Of a stretch of 64,000 bases of DNA, positions 7,901-15,609 are shown in pieces. The position numbers and the translations under genes were made by a program. The notes below the pieces were generated by a model, which had not been told where the DNA came from, did not search any database, and saw only the letters and a program-made list of their open reading frames with translations. The DNA is from Solirubrobacter soli DSM 22325 (lineage in GTDB: Bacteria; Actinomycetota; Thermoleophilia; Solirubrobacterales; Solirubrobacteraceae), in the NCBI RefSeq assembly GCF_000423665.1, contig NZ_AUIK01000010.1, positions 62,001 through 126,000 on the forward strand. The letters run 5' to 3'. The first letter of the stretch is position 1. Each line of letters starts with the position of its first letter.

Positions 7901-9411
7901 AGCTCGAGCGCGCGGGCAACGATCGCCGGCCCGTCAGCACCAGCCGGCAGCGTCCCGTAGACGCGCCCGCCGCCGCCCAGGCGGGCCGCGCAGAACGCGT
8001 CGGCGACGAACGGGGGAGCGAAGCGCACGAGCAAAGACGCCTGGAACGCCAGCGCGAGGTCCTCGACGGCGCGGCGCGCGCTCCACTGGTCGAGCTCGTT
8101 CGACAAGCCGTTCAGGTGCGCGTCGAGGCGGGCGTCGGCGCCGCGGGCGAGCTCGCACTCCGCGAGGAAGGCCTCGAGGCCGTCCGGCTCGCGGGCCAGT
8201 GCGCGGAGGACGTCGAGCGCGATGACGTTGCCCGACCCCTCCCAGATCCCGTTCAGCGGCGCGTCGCGGAGCAGGCGCGGCATCGGCGACTCCTCGACGT
8301 AGCCGTTGCCGCCGAGGCATTCGAGCGACTCGACCGCGTGCGGTGTCGCCCGCTTGCAGACCCAGTACTTCGCGATCGCGGTGGCGAAGCGGCGCAGCGC
8401 GTGATCGCCCTCGTCGTACGCCCGCGCCAGACGCAGGGCGGTCGCGGTGGCGGCCTCGCTCTCGAGCGCGAGGTCGGCGAGCACGTTGATCATCGCCGGC
8501 TGCTCGACCAGCCGCGCGCCGAACGCGGAACGGTGCCGCGCGTGCCAGATCGCCTCGGCGACGCCGCGCCGCATGGATGAGGCGCTGCCGATCACGCAGT
8601 CCAGGCGCGTGTGCGTGACCATCTCGATGATCGTCGCGACCCCGCGGCCCTCCGCGCCCAGCAACCGCGCCTCCGCGCCGCGGAACTCGACCTCCGAGGA
8701 CGGCAGTGACCGCGTGCCCAGCTTGTCCTTGAGCCGCTGGAACTCCATCCCCTCGCCCCGCTCGAGCAGGAAGCACGAGACGCCGGCGTCGGTCTGCGCG
8801 AGGACGAGGAAGATGTCGCACGGCGGGTAGGAGCAGAACCACTTGTGGCCGGTCAGCTCGTACCAGCCGTCGCCGACCGGCTCGGCGCGGGTGACGTTGG
8901 CGCGCACGTCCGAGCCGCCCTGCTTCTCGGTCATCGCCATCCCGCAGAGCGCGCCGTCGAGCAGCCGCGGCTCCCACTCGGCCGCCAGCGACGGGTCGAC
9001 CCGCAGCGCCGGCACCGCCGAGTACGTCATCGAGACCGGGCACATGACGCCCGCGTTGGCGTGCGTCCACACGTATTCCAAGGCCGCGCGGGCGACATGC
9101 GCGCCGGGCCGCGGATCGGCCCACGGCGCAGACGCGATGCCACGTGACACCGCGCCGTCGAGCAGCCAATGCCAGGACGGGTCGAGCTCGACCTGGTCGA
9201 CGCGGGTGCCGAAACGGTCGAAGGCCACGAGCCGCGGCTCGTTGCGCTCGGCCCGGCGCGAGTGGGCCTGCGCCTCGGCCGAGGCGGCCACGACGCCCGC
9301 CTCGCGCACGCGATCGACGGCCCACCCCGCGCCCTCGCGCTCCAGCGCCTCGCGCAGCGCCGGGTCGCCCGCGAGCAGGTCGACATCCTCGAAGGGGACC
9401 GACTGGTTCAC
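7897..9411 (-). CDS. AidB-like acyl-CoA dehydrogenase family protein
   Basis: The protein has the acyl-CoA dehydrogenase layout: an N-terminal helical domain, the middle-domain flavin motif CGMAMTEKQGGSDVRANVT, and the C-terminal helical domain with the ECLGGNGYVEESPMPRLLRD and LNGIWEGSGNV segments. The long form with an N-terminal extension and the NGIWEGSGNV signature is typical of the AidB subgroup, flavoproteins linked to the adaptive alkylation response in enterobacteria. A GTG at 9411 (VNQSVPFEDVDLLAGDP) gives 504 residues and a family-like N-terminus. The frame is open further to 9495, but those codons look like leader sequence. An alkyltransferase-like gene in the same cluster makes a shared role in alkylation damage tempting but unproven. 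Confidence 0.88.
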   Translation of the reverse strand: MNQSVPFEDVDLLAGDPALREALEREGAGWAVDRVREAGVVAASAEAQAHSRRAERNEPRLVAFDRFGTRVDQVELDPSWHWLLDGAVSRGIASAPWADPRPGAHVARAALEYVWTHANAGVMCPVSMTYSAVPALRVDPSLAAEWEPRLLDGALCGMAMTEKQGGSDVRANVTRAEPVGDGWYELTGHKWFCSYPPCDIFLVLAQTDAGVSCFLLERGEGMEFQRLKDKLGTRSLPSSEVEFRGAEARLLGAEGRGVATIIEMVTHTRLDCVIGSASSMRRGVAEAIWHARHRSAFGARLVEQPAMINVLADLALESEAATATALRLARAYDEGDHALRRFATAIAKYWVCKRATPHAVESLECLGGNGYVEESPMPRLLRDAPLNGIWEGSGNVIALDVLRALAREPDGLEAFLAECELARGADARLDAHLNGLSNELDQWSARRAVEDLALAFQASLLVRFAPPFVADAFCAARLGGGGRVYGTLPAGADGPAIVARALEL

Positions 9412-9579
9412 ACGCCTAGTGTCGCGAATCGGAAGTTCGCGCGTTGATAGCGGCCCGCATCGTCGTGGCTGGGGGTCGCCGGTGATCCAGCGCATACTGG
9501 TGGTACGTGCGGGATCGCCGGCGGCCGCCCGGCGCGGCGAGGCGTCCGCTAGCGGCCCGCGAACTTCTGAATCGGGACA

Positions 9580-11232
9580 TCAGTCTGGCGCGATCTTCAA
9601 GTAGGAGAGCGAGAAGTTCACGATCTCCTTCCAGGCGGGCGCGGCGACCTGGCCGCCGTAGATCTCTCCATTGGGCTCGTCGACCATCACGGCCACGAGC
9701 AGCTTCGGCTTGTCGGCGGGCGCGAACCCGATGAACGAGGCGACGTACTTGTCCTTGGAGTAGGTGCCGTTGATCGCCTTCTCGGCGGTGCCGGTCTTGC
9801 CGGCCAGCGTGTAGCCCTTGATCTCGGCGCCGGACGCGGTGCCGCCCGGCCCGAGCACGCCCTCGAGCATCTTGCGCACGGAGGCCGCGGTGGCCGCGGA
9901 GATCACGCGGTGGCCGGCCGGCAGCTTGGTCTTCTTGCCGCCGACGGAGGCGACGATGTGCGGCGGGCGCAGGATGCCGCCGTTGGCGATCGCGGCGTAG
10001 CCCGCGGCCATCTGCATCGGCGTGACGCCGATGCCCTGGCCGATCGGCAGGTTGCCCATCGTCGCGCCCGAGTACTGCTTGAGCGGCAGCACGAGGCCCT
10101 GCTCCTCGCCCGGCAGATCGACGCCGGTCGGCTTGCCGAAGCCCCAGGTGTGGATCCACGAGTCGAACCGGGGGGTGCCGACGCGCTTGGCGATCAGCAC
10201 CGCGCCGATGTTCGAGGAGACCTTGAGGATGTCCGAGACCGACTTGGTCTCGTACCCGTGGGCCTCCGCGTCCTTGATCTCGCGGTCGGCGACCTGGAGC
10301 GTCGGCGGAAGATCGAACGTCGTGTCCGGCGTGACCTTGCCGTCCTCCAGCGCCGCGGCGACGGTGAACGCCTTGAAGGTCGAGCCCGGCTCGTAGATGG
10401 CGCCGATCGCGCGGTTCAGGCTGGCGTACGGCGGCGCCTCGTCGAGCGCGTTGGCGTTCACGAGCGGCCAGTTGGCCAACGCGAGGATCGCCCCGCTGTT
10501 GGGGTCCATGACCAGTGCGGTCGCACCCTTCGGCCGCCAGGTCTTGCCGACCTCCTTGAGCACGTCCTCGGCGCGGCCCTGGATGTTGGCGTCGAGCGTC
10601 AGCCGGACGTTGTGTCCCGGGCGGACCGGCTTGATGTCACGCATCTCGATCGGCTGGCCCATCGCGTCCTTGACCAGCTTGCGCTCGCCGTCGGTGCCGG
10701 TGAGCTGCTTGTCCAGCGAGATCTCGAGCCCGCCGAGGCCCTGGTCGTCGGTGCCGGTGCTGCCGAGCAGCTGCGATGCCAGCCAGTCGTTCGGATAGTC
10801 GCGCTTGTAGCGCGGGATGAACTCCAGCCCGGGGATCTTGAGCTTGACGATCTTGTCGGCGGTGTCGGCCGGGATGCCGCGGCCGAGATAGACGAACCCG
10901 GCGCGCTTGGCGAGCTTGCGCAGCAGCTCGTCCTCGCCCACGCCGATCAGCGGGGCGAGCTGTTGCGCCGCCTTGGTGACGTCCTTGATCAGGTACGTCG
11001 TCGCGGCGATGTCGACCGCGGGCTCCGAGACCGCGAGGTCGTTCCCGTTGACATCGGTGATCGACCCGCGGCGCGCGGGGATCGTGACGTCGGCCTCCTG
11101 CTGGATCACCGCGGCGCGCTTGAGCGGGCCGGCCTTGACGACGCCGAGCCACGCCGCCTTGGTCGCGCCGACGGCGAGCGCGAACAGGAAGACCGCGAAG
11201 AGCAGGCCGATGCGGCGCTCTACTAACGACAC
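9580..11232 (-). CDS. ftsI: Class B penicillin-binding protein, division transpeptidase FtsI
   Basis: FtsI cross-links septal peptidoglycan on the outer face of the membrane. One N-terminal membrane helix (residues 8-28) is followed by the pedestal domain (IPARRGSITDVNGNDLAVSE near 51-70) and the transpeptidase domain. All three active-site motifs are present: STFK at 284-287 with the nucleophilic serine, SSN at 339-341, and KTGT at 479-482. The 550-residue length is normal, and no PASTA domains follow. The start is a GTG 3 bases after the stop of the FtsL-like gene. A 168-base gap with a weak GC hairpin (9516-9534) separates it from the acyl-CoA dehydrogenase gene. Confidence 0.96.
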   Translation of the reverse strand: MSLVERRIGLLFAVFLFALAVGATKAAWLGVVKAGPLKRAAVIQQEADVTIPARRGSITDVNGNDLAVSEPAVDIAATTYLIKDVTKAAQQLAPLIGVGEDELLRKLAKRAGFVYLGRGIPADTADKIVKLKIPGLEFIPRYKRDYPNDWLASQLLGSTGTDDQGLGGLEISLDKQLTGTDGERKLVKDAMGQPIEMRDIKPVRPGHNVRLTLDANIQGRAEDVLKEVGKTWRPKGATALVMDPNSGAILALANWPLVNANALDEAPPYASLNRAIGAIYEPGSTFKAFTVAAALEDGKVTPDTTFDLPPTLQVADREIKDAEAHGYETKSVSDILKVSSNIGAVLIAKRVGTPRFDSWIHTWGFGKPTGVDLPGEEQGLVLPLKQYSGATMGNLPIGQGIGVTPMQMAAGYAAIANGGILRPPHIVASVGGKKTKLPAGHRVISAATAASVRKMLEGVLGPGGTASGAEIKGYTLAGKTGTAEKAINGTYSKDKYVASFIGFAPADKPKLLVAVMVDEPNGEIYGGQVAAPAWKEIVNFSLSYLKIAPD

Positions 11233-11235
11233 GAC

Positions 11236-12015
11236 CTAGCCCACCGGCGACGTCGCCGCGCCCGTCGCGGGATCGGTCGTCACCGAGGGTGTCGTGGTGG
11301 GAACCGCGGTCGCGGTGGGGACCTGCGCCGTCGTGGCGGGCGGCGTGGCCGTCGCCTGCGGCGTCGTCGTGCCCGCCTGTGGCGTCGTCGACGTGTCCGC
11401 CTGCGGTGTGGCCGTTGCCACAGGCGGCGTCGCGCCCGCGGCCGCGGTCGACGCGTTCAGCGAGGCCGCCAGCTGCGCGGCCGCGGAGCCCGGCTCAGCC
11501 ATCGCCCCGGGCAGCATGCCGTTGTTGGCCATGATCGCCTGCGCGCGCTCGCTCGGCGGCTTGTAGCGGCGTGCCGCGCGGGCGGGATCGGTCGCCGGGC
11601 GTGCCTCGAGATAGCGGGTCTGGCCCGCGGGCGGGTCGACCATCTGCCCCCCGGCGGCGCCCGCCGTGACGCGATCGCTCGATGTCAGCTCCGCGATCGA
11701 GCTCTGCAATCCCATGTTCTGCTTCTCGAGCGTCTGCTGCGTCTGGACCGCGCGGCTGATGCCACTGTTCAGGCGCAGCAGCGACACCTGCATCGCGACG
11801 ATGCCACCGAGCAGCAGGCCGATCAGCCAGATGACGCCGCGGCTGCGCAGGACGCGGTCGACCACGAAGTGGTCGGGGAAGCGGCTGATGCGCTCGAAGA
11901 CGCCGGTATGCCCGCGCGGGATCGGCGCCGCCGGCGCCAGCCTTCGCGACGGACCGGAGACCCGGCGCGGGTGGATCGGTGCGGTGCGGGTACGTACAGC
12001 TGCGTGCTCGGGCAT
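11236..12015 (-). CDS. FtsL-like septum protein with a Thr/Pro/Ala-rich tail
   Basis: The 259-residue product has a basic cytoplasmic N-terminus, one membrane helix at about residues 60-80 (GVIWLIGLLLGGIVAMQVSLL) and a coiled-coil segment at about 82-112. This layout, and the place between rsmH and ftsI, is that of FtsL, the bitopic partner of FtsB/DivIC and FtsQ that activates FtsW-FtsI. FtsL is too divergent for motif proof. The last ~100 residues are repetitive Thr/Ala/Pro (ATPQADTSTTPQAG and similar), unusual in length and likely an extended cell-wall-spanning segment. The ATG at 12015 begins 2 bases after the rsmH stop. The frame continues upstream only as a shadow of rsmH. Confidence 0.8.
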   Translation of the reverse strand: MPEHAAVRTRTAPIHPRRVSGPSRRLAPAAPIPRGHTGVFERISRFPDHFVVDRVLRSRGVIWLIGLLLGGIVAMQVSLLRLNSGISRAVQTQQTLEKQNMGLQSSIAELTSSDRVTAGAAGGQMVDPPAGQTRYLEARPATDPARAARRYKPPSERAQAIMANNGMLPGAMAEPGSAAAQLAASLNASTAAAGATPPVATATPQADTSTTPQAGTTTPQATATPPATTAQVPTATAVPTTTPSVTTDPATGAATSPVG

Positions 12016-12017
12016 GA

Positions 12018-12962
12018 CTAGCGCTCCTCCCTGAGCTTGCGGGCGGCCCGGAGGCGAGCCGACTTCGATCGGGGGTTCGCCGCGATCTCGCCCGGGGTGG
12101 GCACGATCGAACGACGGTGCACGAGCTCCGCCTCGGGCGTGTTGCCGCACACGCACACGGGCAGGTCGGGCGGGCAGATGCAGCTGCGGGCCTTCTCGGC
12201 GAAGAACCGCTTCACGCGACGGTCCTCCAGCGAGTGGAAGGTGAGCGCCGCGACGCGGCCGCCGACCTTCGTCGCCTGCCAGGAGAGCGGGAGCGCCTCG
12301 TCGAGCTGCTGCAGCTCGCCGTTGACGGCGATCCGGATCGCCTGGAACGTCCGCTTGGCGGGGTGGCCGCCGGCGAAGCGGGCGGGCGCGGGGATCGCGG
12401 CCGTGATCGCCTCGTTGAGCTCGAAGGTCGTGGTCAGCTCCGCGCGGCCGCGGCGGCGGACGATCTCCCCCGCGATCCGGTCGGCGAAGCGCTCCTCGCC
12501 GTACTCGCGCAGCGTGCGCGCGATCCGGCGCCGGTCCCACGTGTTGACGACCTCGAAGGCGGTCAGCTGCTGGTCCGGGTCCATGCGCATGTCCAGCGGC
12601 GCGTCGTACGCGTAGGCGAAGCCGCGCTCGCGGTTGTCGACCTGCATCGAGCTCATCCCGAGGTCCATGTAGACCAGGTCGGCGCGCATGCCCTCCTCGA
12701 TCAGCTGTGCAAGACCGCTGACGAAGTCGGCGCGGATGAACCGCGTCTCGCACGCCACCTCGGCGGCGAACTGGTTGAACGTGGCCTCTGCGGTCGGGTC
12801 GCGATCGATCGCGATCAGCGTTCCCGTGGGGCCGATCCGCTCGGCGACGAGGCGCGCGTGACCGGCGCCGCCGAGCGTGCAGTCGACGGCGATCATGCCG
12901 GGGCGCGGGTCAAGCGCCTCGATCAGCTCACCGGCAAGAACCGGGACGTGCGTCTGAGGCAT
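12018..12962 (-). CDS. rsmH: 16S rRNA m4C1402 methyltransferase RsmH (MraW)
   Basis: RsmH uses S-adenosylmethionine to methylate N4 of C1402 in 16S rRNA. The sequence shows the family start HVPVLAGELIEAL, the SAM loop DCTLGGAGHA near residues 28-37, YMDLGMSSMQVD near 100-111, and the tail with TFHSLEDRRVKRFF and CICPPDLPVCVCG. The ATG at 12962 (MPQTHVPVL) is preferred; a TTG six codons upstream at 12980 would overlap the mraZ stop and adds residues not usual for the family. The gene follows the mraZ stop by one base and precedes the FtsL-like gene by two. Confidence 0.96.
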   Translation of the reverse strand: MPQTHVPVLAGELIEALDPRPGMIAVDCTLGGAGHARLVAERIGPTGTLIAIDRDPTAEATFNQFAAEVACETRFIRADFVSGLAQLIEEGMRADLVYMDLGMSSMQVDNRERGFAYAYDAPLDMRMDPDQQLTAFEVVNTWDRRRIARTLREYGEERFADRIAGEIVRRRGRAELTTTFELNEAITAAIPAPARFAGGHPAKRTFQAIRIAVNGELQQLDEALPLSWQATKVGGRVAALTFHSLEDRRVKRFFAEKARSCICPPDLPVCVCGNTPEAELVHRRSIVPTPGEIAANPRSKSARLRAARKLREER

Positions 12963-12963
12963 G

Positions 12964-13401
12964 TCAAGAAGTGTGGCCAAGGGACTCGGTGAGGTCAGAG
13001 GCTCGCGCCGTCAGGTCGGATTCGTAGCCCTCCCAGGTGGAGCGGTCCCAGAGCTCGAGACAGTCGCCGACGCCGGTGATGACGACCTCGCGGCCGATCC
13101 CCGCGTGATCCAGGAAGCGCTGCGTCAGCATCACGCGACCGGCCGAGTCCAGCTCGGTCTCCAAGGCGTTGCCGTAGAGCAGGCGCCGGAGTTCCCGTCC
13201 CTGCTGAGAGAGCGGGTTCGGCACCTGCGAAAGGGCTTGCTCCGCCATCTGCGTATAGGTCTGTGCGGGATACAGCGACACGCAGTTCTCCATTGCCCTC
13301 GAAAGGAAGACGCCCTTGCTGAGGTCCGCCCGGAACTTGGACGGGATGGTCAGCCGGTTCTTGGCGTCGAGGTTGTGTTCGAAGGTGCCGGTGAAGGCCA
13401 A
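12964..13401 (-). CDS. mraZ: Transcriptional regulator MraZ
   Basis: MraZ is an AbrB-fold DNA-binding protein that controls dcw transcription, binding GTGGG-type repeats in its own promoter. The 145-residue sequence has both AbrB-like halves: EHNLDAKNRLTIPSKFR near residues 8-24 and ETELDSAGRVMLTQRF near 81-96. The start must be a TTG (13401), because an in-frame stop lies a short way upstream and no ATG or GTG intervenes; no purine-rich ribosome-binding site precedes it. It is the first gene of the cluster, with a promoter and leader hairpin upstream. Confidence 0.95.
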   Translation of the reverse strand: MAFTGTFEHNLDAKNRLTIPSKFRADLSKGVFLSRAMENCVSLYPAQTYTQMAEQALSQVPNPLSQQGRELRRLLYGNALETELDSAGRVMLTQRFLDHAGIGREVVITGVGDCLELWDRSTWEGYESDLTARASDLTESLGHTS

Positions 13402-13443
13402 GGCGCATGTCGGATCGCGAAGCGGGAGGGGAGGTCAGTCGAT

Positions 13444-13480
13444 CCCGGGTGGCGGAGTGGGAGGAGCCCCGCCACCCGGG
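13444..13480 (-). promoter_or_regulatory. 12-bp hairpin in the mraZ leader
   Basis: The arms CCCGGGTGGCGG (13444-13455) and CCGCCACCCGGG (13469-13480) are perfectly complementary with a 13-base loop. The hairpin lies inside the predicted 5' leader of mraZ, 42 bases before the TTG start. No U tract follows, so it is not a classical intrinsic terminator. It may act on translation or RNA stability, or host a protein. Confidence 0.7.
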
Positions 13481-13498
13481 AACGGCTTCGCATGAGGC

Positions 13499-13527
13499 AA
13501 AGTACCCCACTTCGTCCCACTCTGCAA
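13499..13527 (-). promoter_or_regulatory. mraZ promoter with two GTGGG (MraZ-box) repeats in the spacer
   Basis: On the reverse strand TTGCAG (13522-13527) and TACTTT (13499-13504) are separated by exactly 17 bases, a good housekeeping-sigma promoter. The spacer contains GTGGG twice with a 10-base period (13516-13520 and 13506-13510). Direct GTGGG/TGGG repeats spaced this way are the established MraZ operator in several bacteria, so binding would sit squarely between -35 and -10 and repress. The predicted leader is about 90 bases. Confidence 0.75.
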
Positions 13528-13688
13528 CACAGAACCCGCATTGCGACCCACATCAGCTCACGTTTGTCCGATCGCGCACGTGAAAGTCTTTGATTTGCAG
13601 GGAGTTCGTGGTGGGGCGATTTTCGTGCAGATCGACCGGCGTTTTGCACGTGGCGCTGCAACCCGCGCGTCTGCACGGCGGCTTGCGG

Positions 13689-13717
13689 TTCGGGGGCCCG
13701 AACTCGCCCCTTTGGGG
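13689..13717 (-). terminator. Possible terminator of the tad genes
   Basis: Two short palindromes follow the tadC-like stop: CCCC-TTT-GGGG (13707-13717) and TTCGGG-GG-CCCGAA (13689-13702). No T tract is present. An upstream copy of GGGACGAAGTGGG (13716-13728) overlaps this region and mirrors the MraZ box at 13506-13518. The rest of the 13402-13739 gap holds the mraZ promoter and leader and no gene. Confidence 0.4.
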
Positions 13718-13739
13718 GACGAAGTGGGAGGAATTGGCG

Positions 13740-14540
13740 TCAGCGTGTCGTGAGCGCGGGGATCAGCGCCGCGGCGATCAGCAGCAGCACCGCGGGCACG
13801 AGCAGCAGCGCGACGACCAGCTGGATCTTCGGGGCGGCCTTCGCGGCCTGCTCCGAGCGTTGGGCCGCGCGCTTGGCCCGCGCCTCGAGGGCCTGGGCCT
13901 GCAGGGTGGTTGAAAGTGGGGCGCCCTGTCGCTCGGCACGCTTGAGGGCGGCGACCAGCGGCGCGGCCAACGGGGCGCGGTGTTGGAGGTTGTCGAGCGC
14001 TTGTGCGGCGGGCTCCCCCATGTCGGCCCGGTCGGCGGCGCGCTTGAGCTCCTTCGCGAGCAGCCCGGGGTGGCGGCGGCCCACCTCCTGAAGCGCTCTG
14101 CGCGGTGCCAGACCGGCGGCGATGGCGACCCTGAGCAGGTCGAGCACGTCCGGCAGTTCGGACTCCATCACGCGTGCGCGCGTACGTGCGCGGGAACGGA
14201 GGGCGTACTCCGGCGCGAGGTAGCCGGCGATCGGCGCGGCGAGCAACAGCGCCGGCCCGAGGCGCCCCGGCGCGGTGGTGGCCAGTGGGAGGGTCGCCAA
14301 CGAGGTCAGGAGCGCGAGCCCGGCCTGCAGGGCCACGATCTCGCTCGTCGGACGGTCGATGCCGGCCGCGGCGACGCGTCGTTGCAGCCCACCGGAGGGC
14401 TTGAAGCCGAGGCTGCGGCCGAGCTGCGCGATCAGGTGGAGCACGGTGGGACGGCGTGTGCGGGGGCGTCGCGCCGCGAGTACATCGGTGAAGCCGGCCG
14501 CCGCGGCGAGCGCGGCGGCGAGCGCGAGGACGACGCTCAC
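13740..14540 (-). CDS. Type II secretion system F-domain protein, TadC-like
   Basis: The 266-residue protein has an N-terminal hydrophobic helix, a T2SF domain (ESELPDVLDLLRVAIAAGLAPRRAL near residues 135-160) and two C-terminal membrane helices (IQLVVALLLVPAVLLLIAAAL). TadC with TadB forms the inner-membrane platform of Tad/Flp pili, driven by the CpaF ATPase encoded upstream. The GTG at 14540 is chosen because it follows a GAGGGCGGG ribosome-binding site and puts the hydrophobic helix at the N-terminus. The frame stays open upstream through an Arg-rich minisatellite that is unlikely to be translated. No prepilin or prepilin peptidase gene is seen nearby. Confidence 0.85.
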   Translation of the reverse strand: MSVVLALAAALAAAAGFTDVLAARRPRTRRPTVLHLIAQLGRSLGFKPSGGLQRRVAAAGIDRPTSEIVALQAGLALLTSLATLPLATTAPGRLGPALLLAAPIAGYLAPEYALRSRARTRARVMESELPDVLDLLRVAIAAGLAPRRALQEVGRRHPGLLAKELKRAADRADMGEPAAQALDNLQHRAPLAAPLVAALKRAERQGAPLSTTLQAQALEARAKRAAQRSEQAAKAAPKIQLVVALLLVPAVLLLIAAALIPALTTR

Positions 14541-14569
14541 CGCGTGCCCGCCCTCACCGCGCCGCGCCC

Positions 14570-14725
14570 GCACGGCCCGCCGCCCGGCGCGACCCCGGCG
14601 CCGCGCGCGCACGGCCCACCCACCGGCGCGACCGCCGCGCCGCGCGCGCACGACCCACCCACCGGCGCGGCCGCCGCGCCGCGCGCGCACGACCCACCCA
14701 CCGGCGCGGCCGCGGCGCCGGGTGC
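14570..14725. repeat. 39-bp tandem repeat, four copies, between the tadB- and tadC-like genes
   Basis: Four contiguous 39-bp units (14570-14608, 14609-14647, 14648-14686, 14687-14725) share the core CACCCACCGGCGCG, with the outer copies most diverged. The array fills most of the 220-base gap between the two genes, which are otherwise tightly packed. The period is a multiple of three and would encode 13-residue Arg/Gly-rich repeats in the tadC frame, but there is no sign that it is translated. Confidence 0.85.
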
Positions 14726-14760
14726 GCCGGTTTCGTCGCGGAAGGCCAGACCAAACCGGC

Positions 14761-15609
14761 TCACCTGGTGACCGCCTTGGCGAGGCGGCGGACCGCGACC
14801 AGCGCGACGAGCTGCAGCAGCAGGGCGAGCGAGGTCAGCCACGCGCTCACCGGGTTGCTGAACAGGCCTTCGATGAGGCCGGGCTGGGCGAGCTCGGCCA
14901 GCAGCGCGGCGCCCACCGGCAACGTGAGGACGACCTTGGCGGTGAAGCGCGCTTGGGCGGTCGCCGCGATCGCGTCGCGATCCTGGCGTGCGGCGGCCTC
15001 CAGCGTGCGCGCGAGGTCGCGGAGCAGCGCGGGCAGGTCCCCGCCCGCGTCGCGCTGGAGCAGGATGCCCGCGACCATCGCGTCCCAGGCGGGTGAGGCG
15101 GCCTTGCGGCGGAGCCGTTCGAGCGCCGCCTCGGTGGGTGCCCCCAGCCGCAGATCGCGCGCCGTGTTCGTCAACTCATGGCCGGCCGGGCCGGGCGTCT
15201 GCGCGGCGACGAGGTCGAGCGCGCCCCGGACCGCGTGACCGGCGGACAGCGCGTCGGCGAACGCGCGGGCGACCCCGGGCGCGGCGGCGTTGACCGCCGC
15301 GCGAAAGCGCTTTCGTCGGGCTCGGAGCAGGGTCGCCGCGGCGGCCGGCCCGGCAACGGCGGCGACGAGCGCGAGCGGCACCCCGCCGACGAGCCACCCG
15401 GCCGCGGCCAGCGCCGCCGCCGCCAACATCGCCAGCCGCCGCCGCTCGCCGGTCGTCGGCGAGACGCCGTGACCCGCTCGGACGACGGGCGCGACCGCGT
15501 CCGTGACGGCCGCGACGACCCGCGTCCGCTCGACGGCCCCGAGCAGCTCCCACGCCCCGACGACACCGGCGGCGCCCGCCCCGAACGCGAGCACGACCGC
15601 AGGCGTCAC
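14761..15609 (-). CDS. Type II secretion system F-domain protein, TadB-like
   Basis: A 282-residue membrane protein with two N-terminal helices (residues about 5-25 and 60-90), a cytoplasmic T2SF domain (AFADALSAGHAVRGALDLVA and DLRLGAPTEAALERL) and a C-terminal helix pair ending VALVAVRRLAKAVTR. It is the partner of the TadC-like protein in the pilus platform. It starts at a GTG whose GTGA overlaps the CpaF stop, so the two are translationally coupled. The frame remains open upstream only as a shadow of cpaF. Confidence 0.86.
   Translation of the reverse strand: MTPAVVLAFGAGAAGVVGAWELLGAVERTRVVAAVTDAVAPVVRAGHGVSPTTGERRRLAMLAAAALAAAGWLVGGVPLALVAAVAGPAAAATLLRARRKRFRAAVNAAAPGVARAFADALSAGHAVRGALDLVAAQTPGPAGHELTNTARDLRLGAPTEAALERLRRKAASPAWDAMVAGILLQRDAGGDLPALLRDLARTLEAAARQDRDAIAATAQARFTAKVVLTLPVGAALLAELAQPGLIEGLFSNPVSAWLTSLALLLQLVALVAVRRLAKAVTR

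Noticed and set aside
9516-9534. CGCCGG...CCGGCG hairpin after ftsI as a terminator
   Set aside because: Only 6 bp of GC in a very GC-rich region, so too likely by chance to list as a feature.
12963-12980. A TTG start for rsmH at 12980
   Set aside because: The ATG at 12962 gives the usual HVPVL start close to the N-terminus, and the extra residues are not family-like.
14541-14690. An N-terminal extension of the TadC-like protein made of 13-residue Arg-rich repeats
   Set aside because: It would bury the hydrophobic N-terminal helix, and the GTG at 14540 has its own ribosome-binding site; the open frame is explained by base composition.
14570-14725. CRISPR-like appearance of regularly spaced repeats
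   Set aside because: The units are contiguous tandem copies with no unique spacers, and no cas genes are present.
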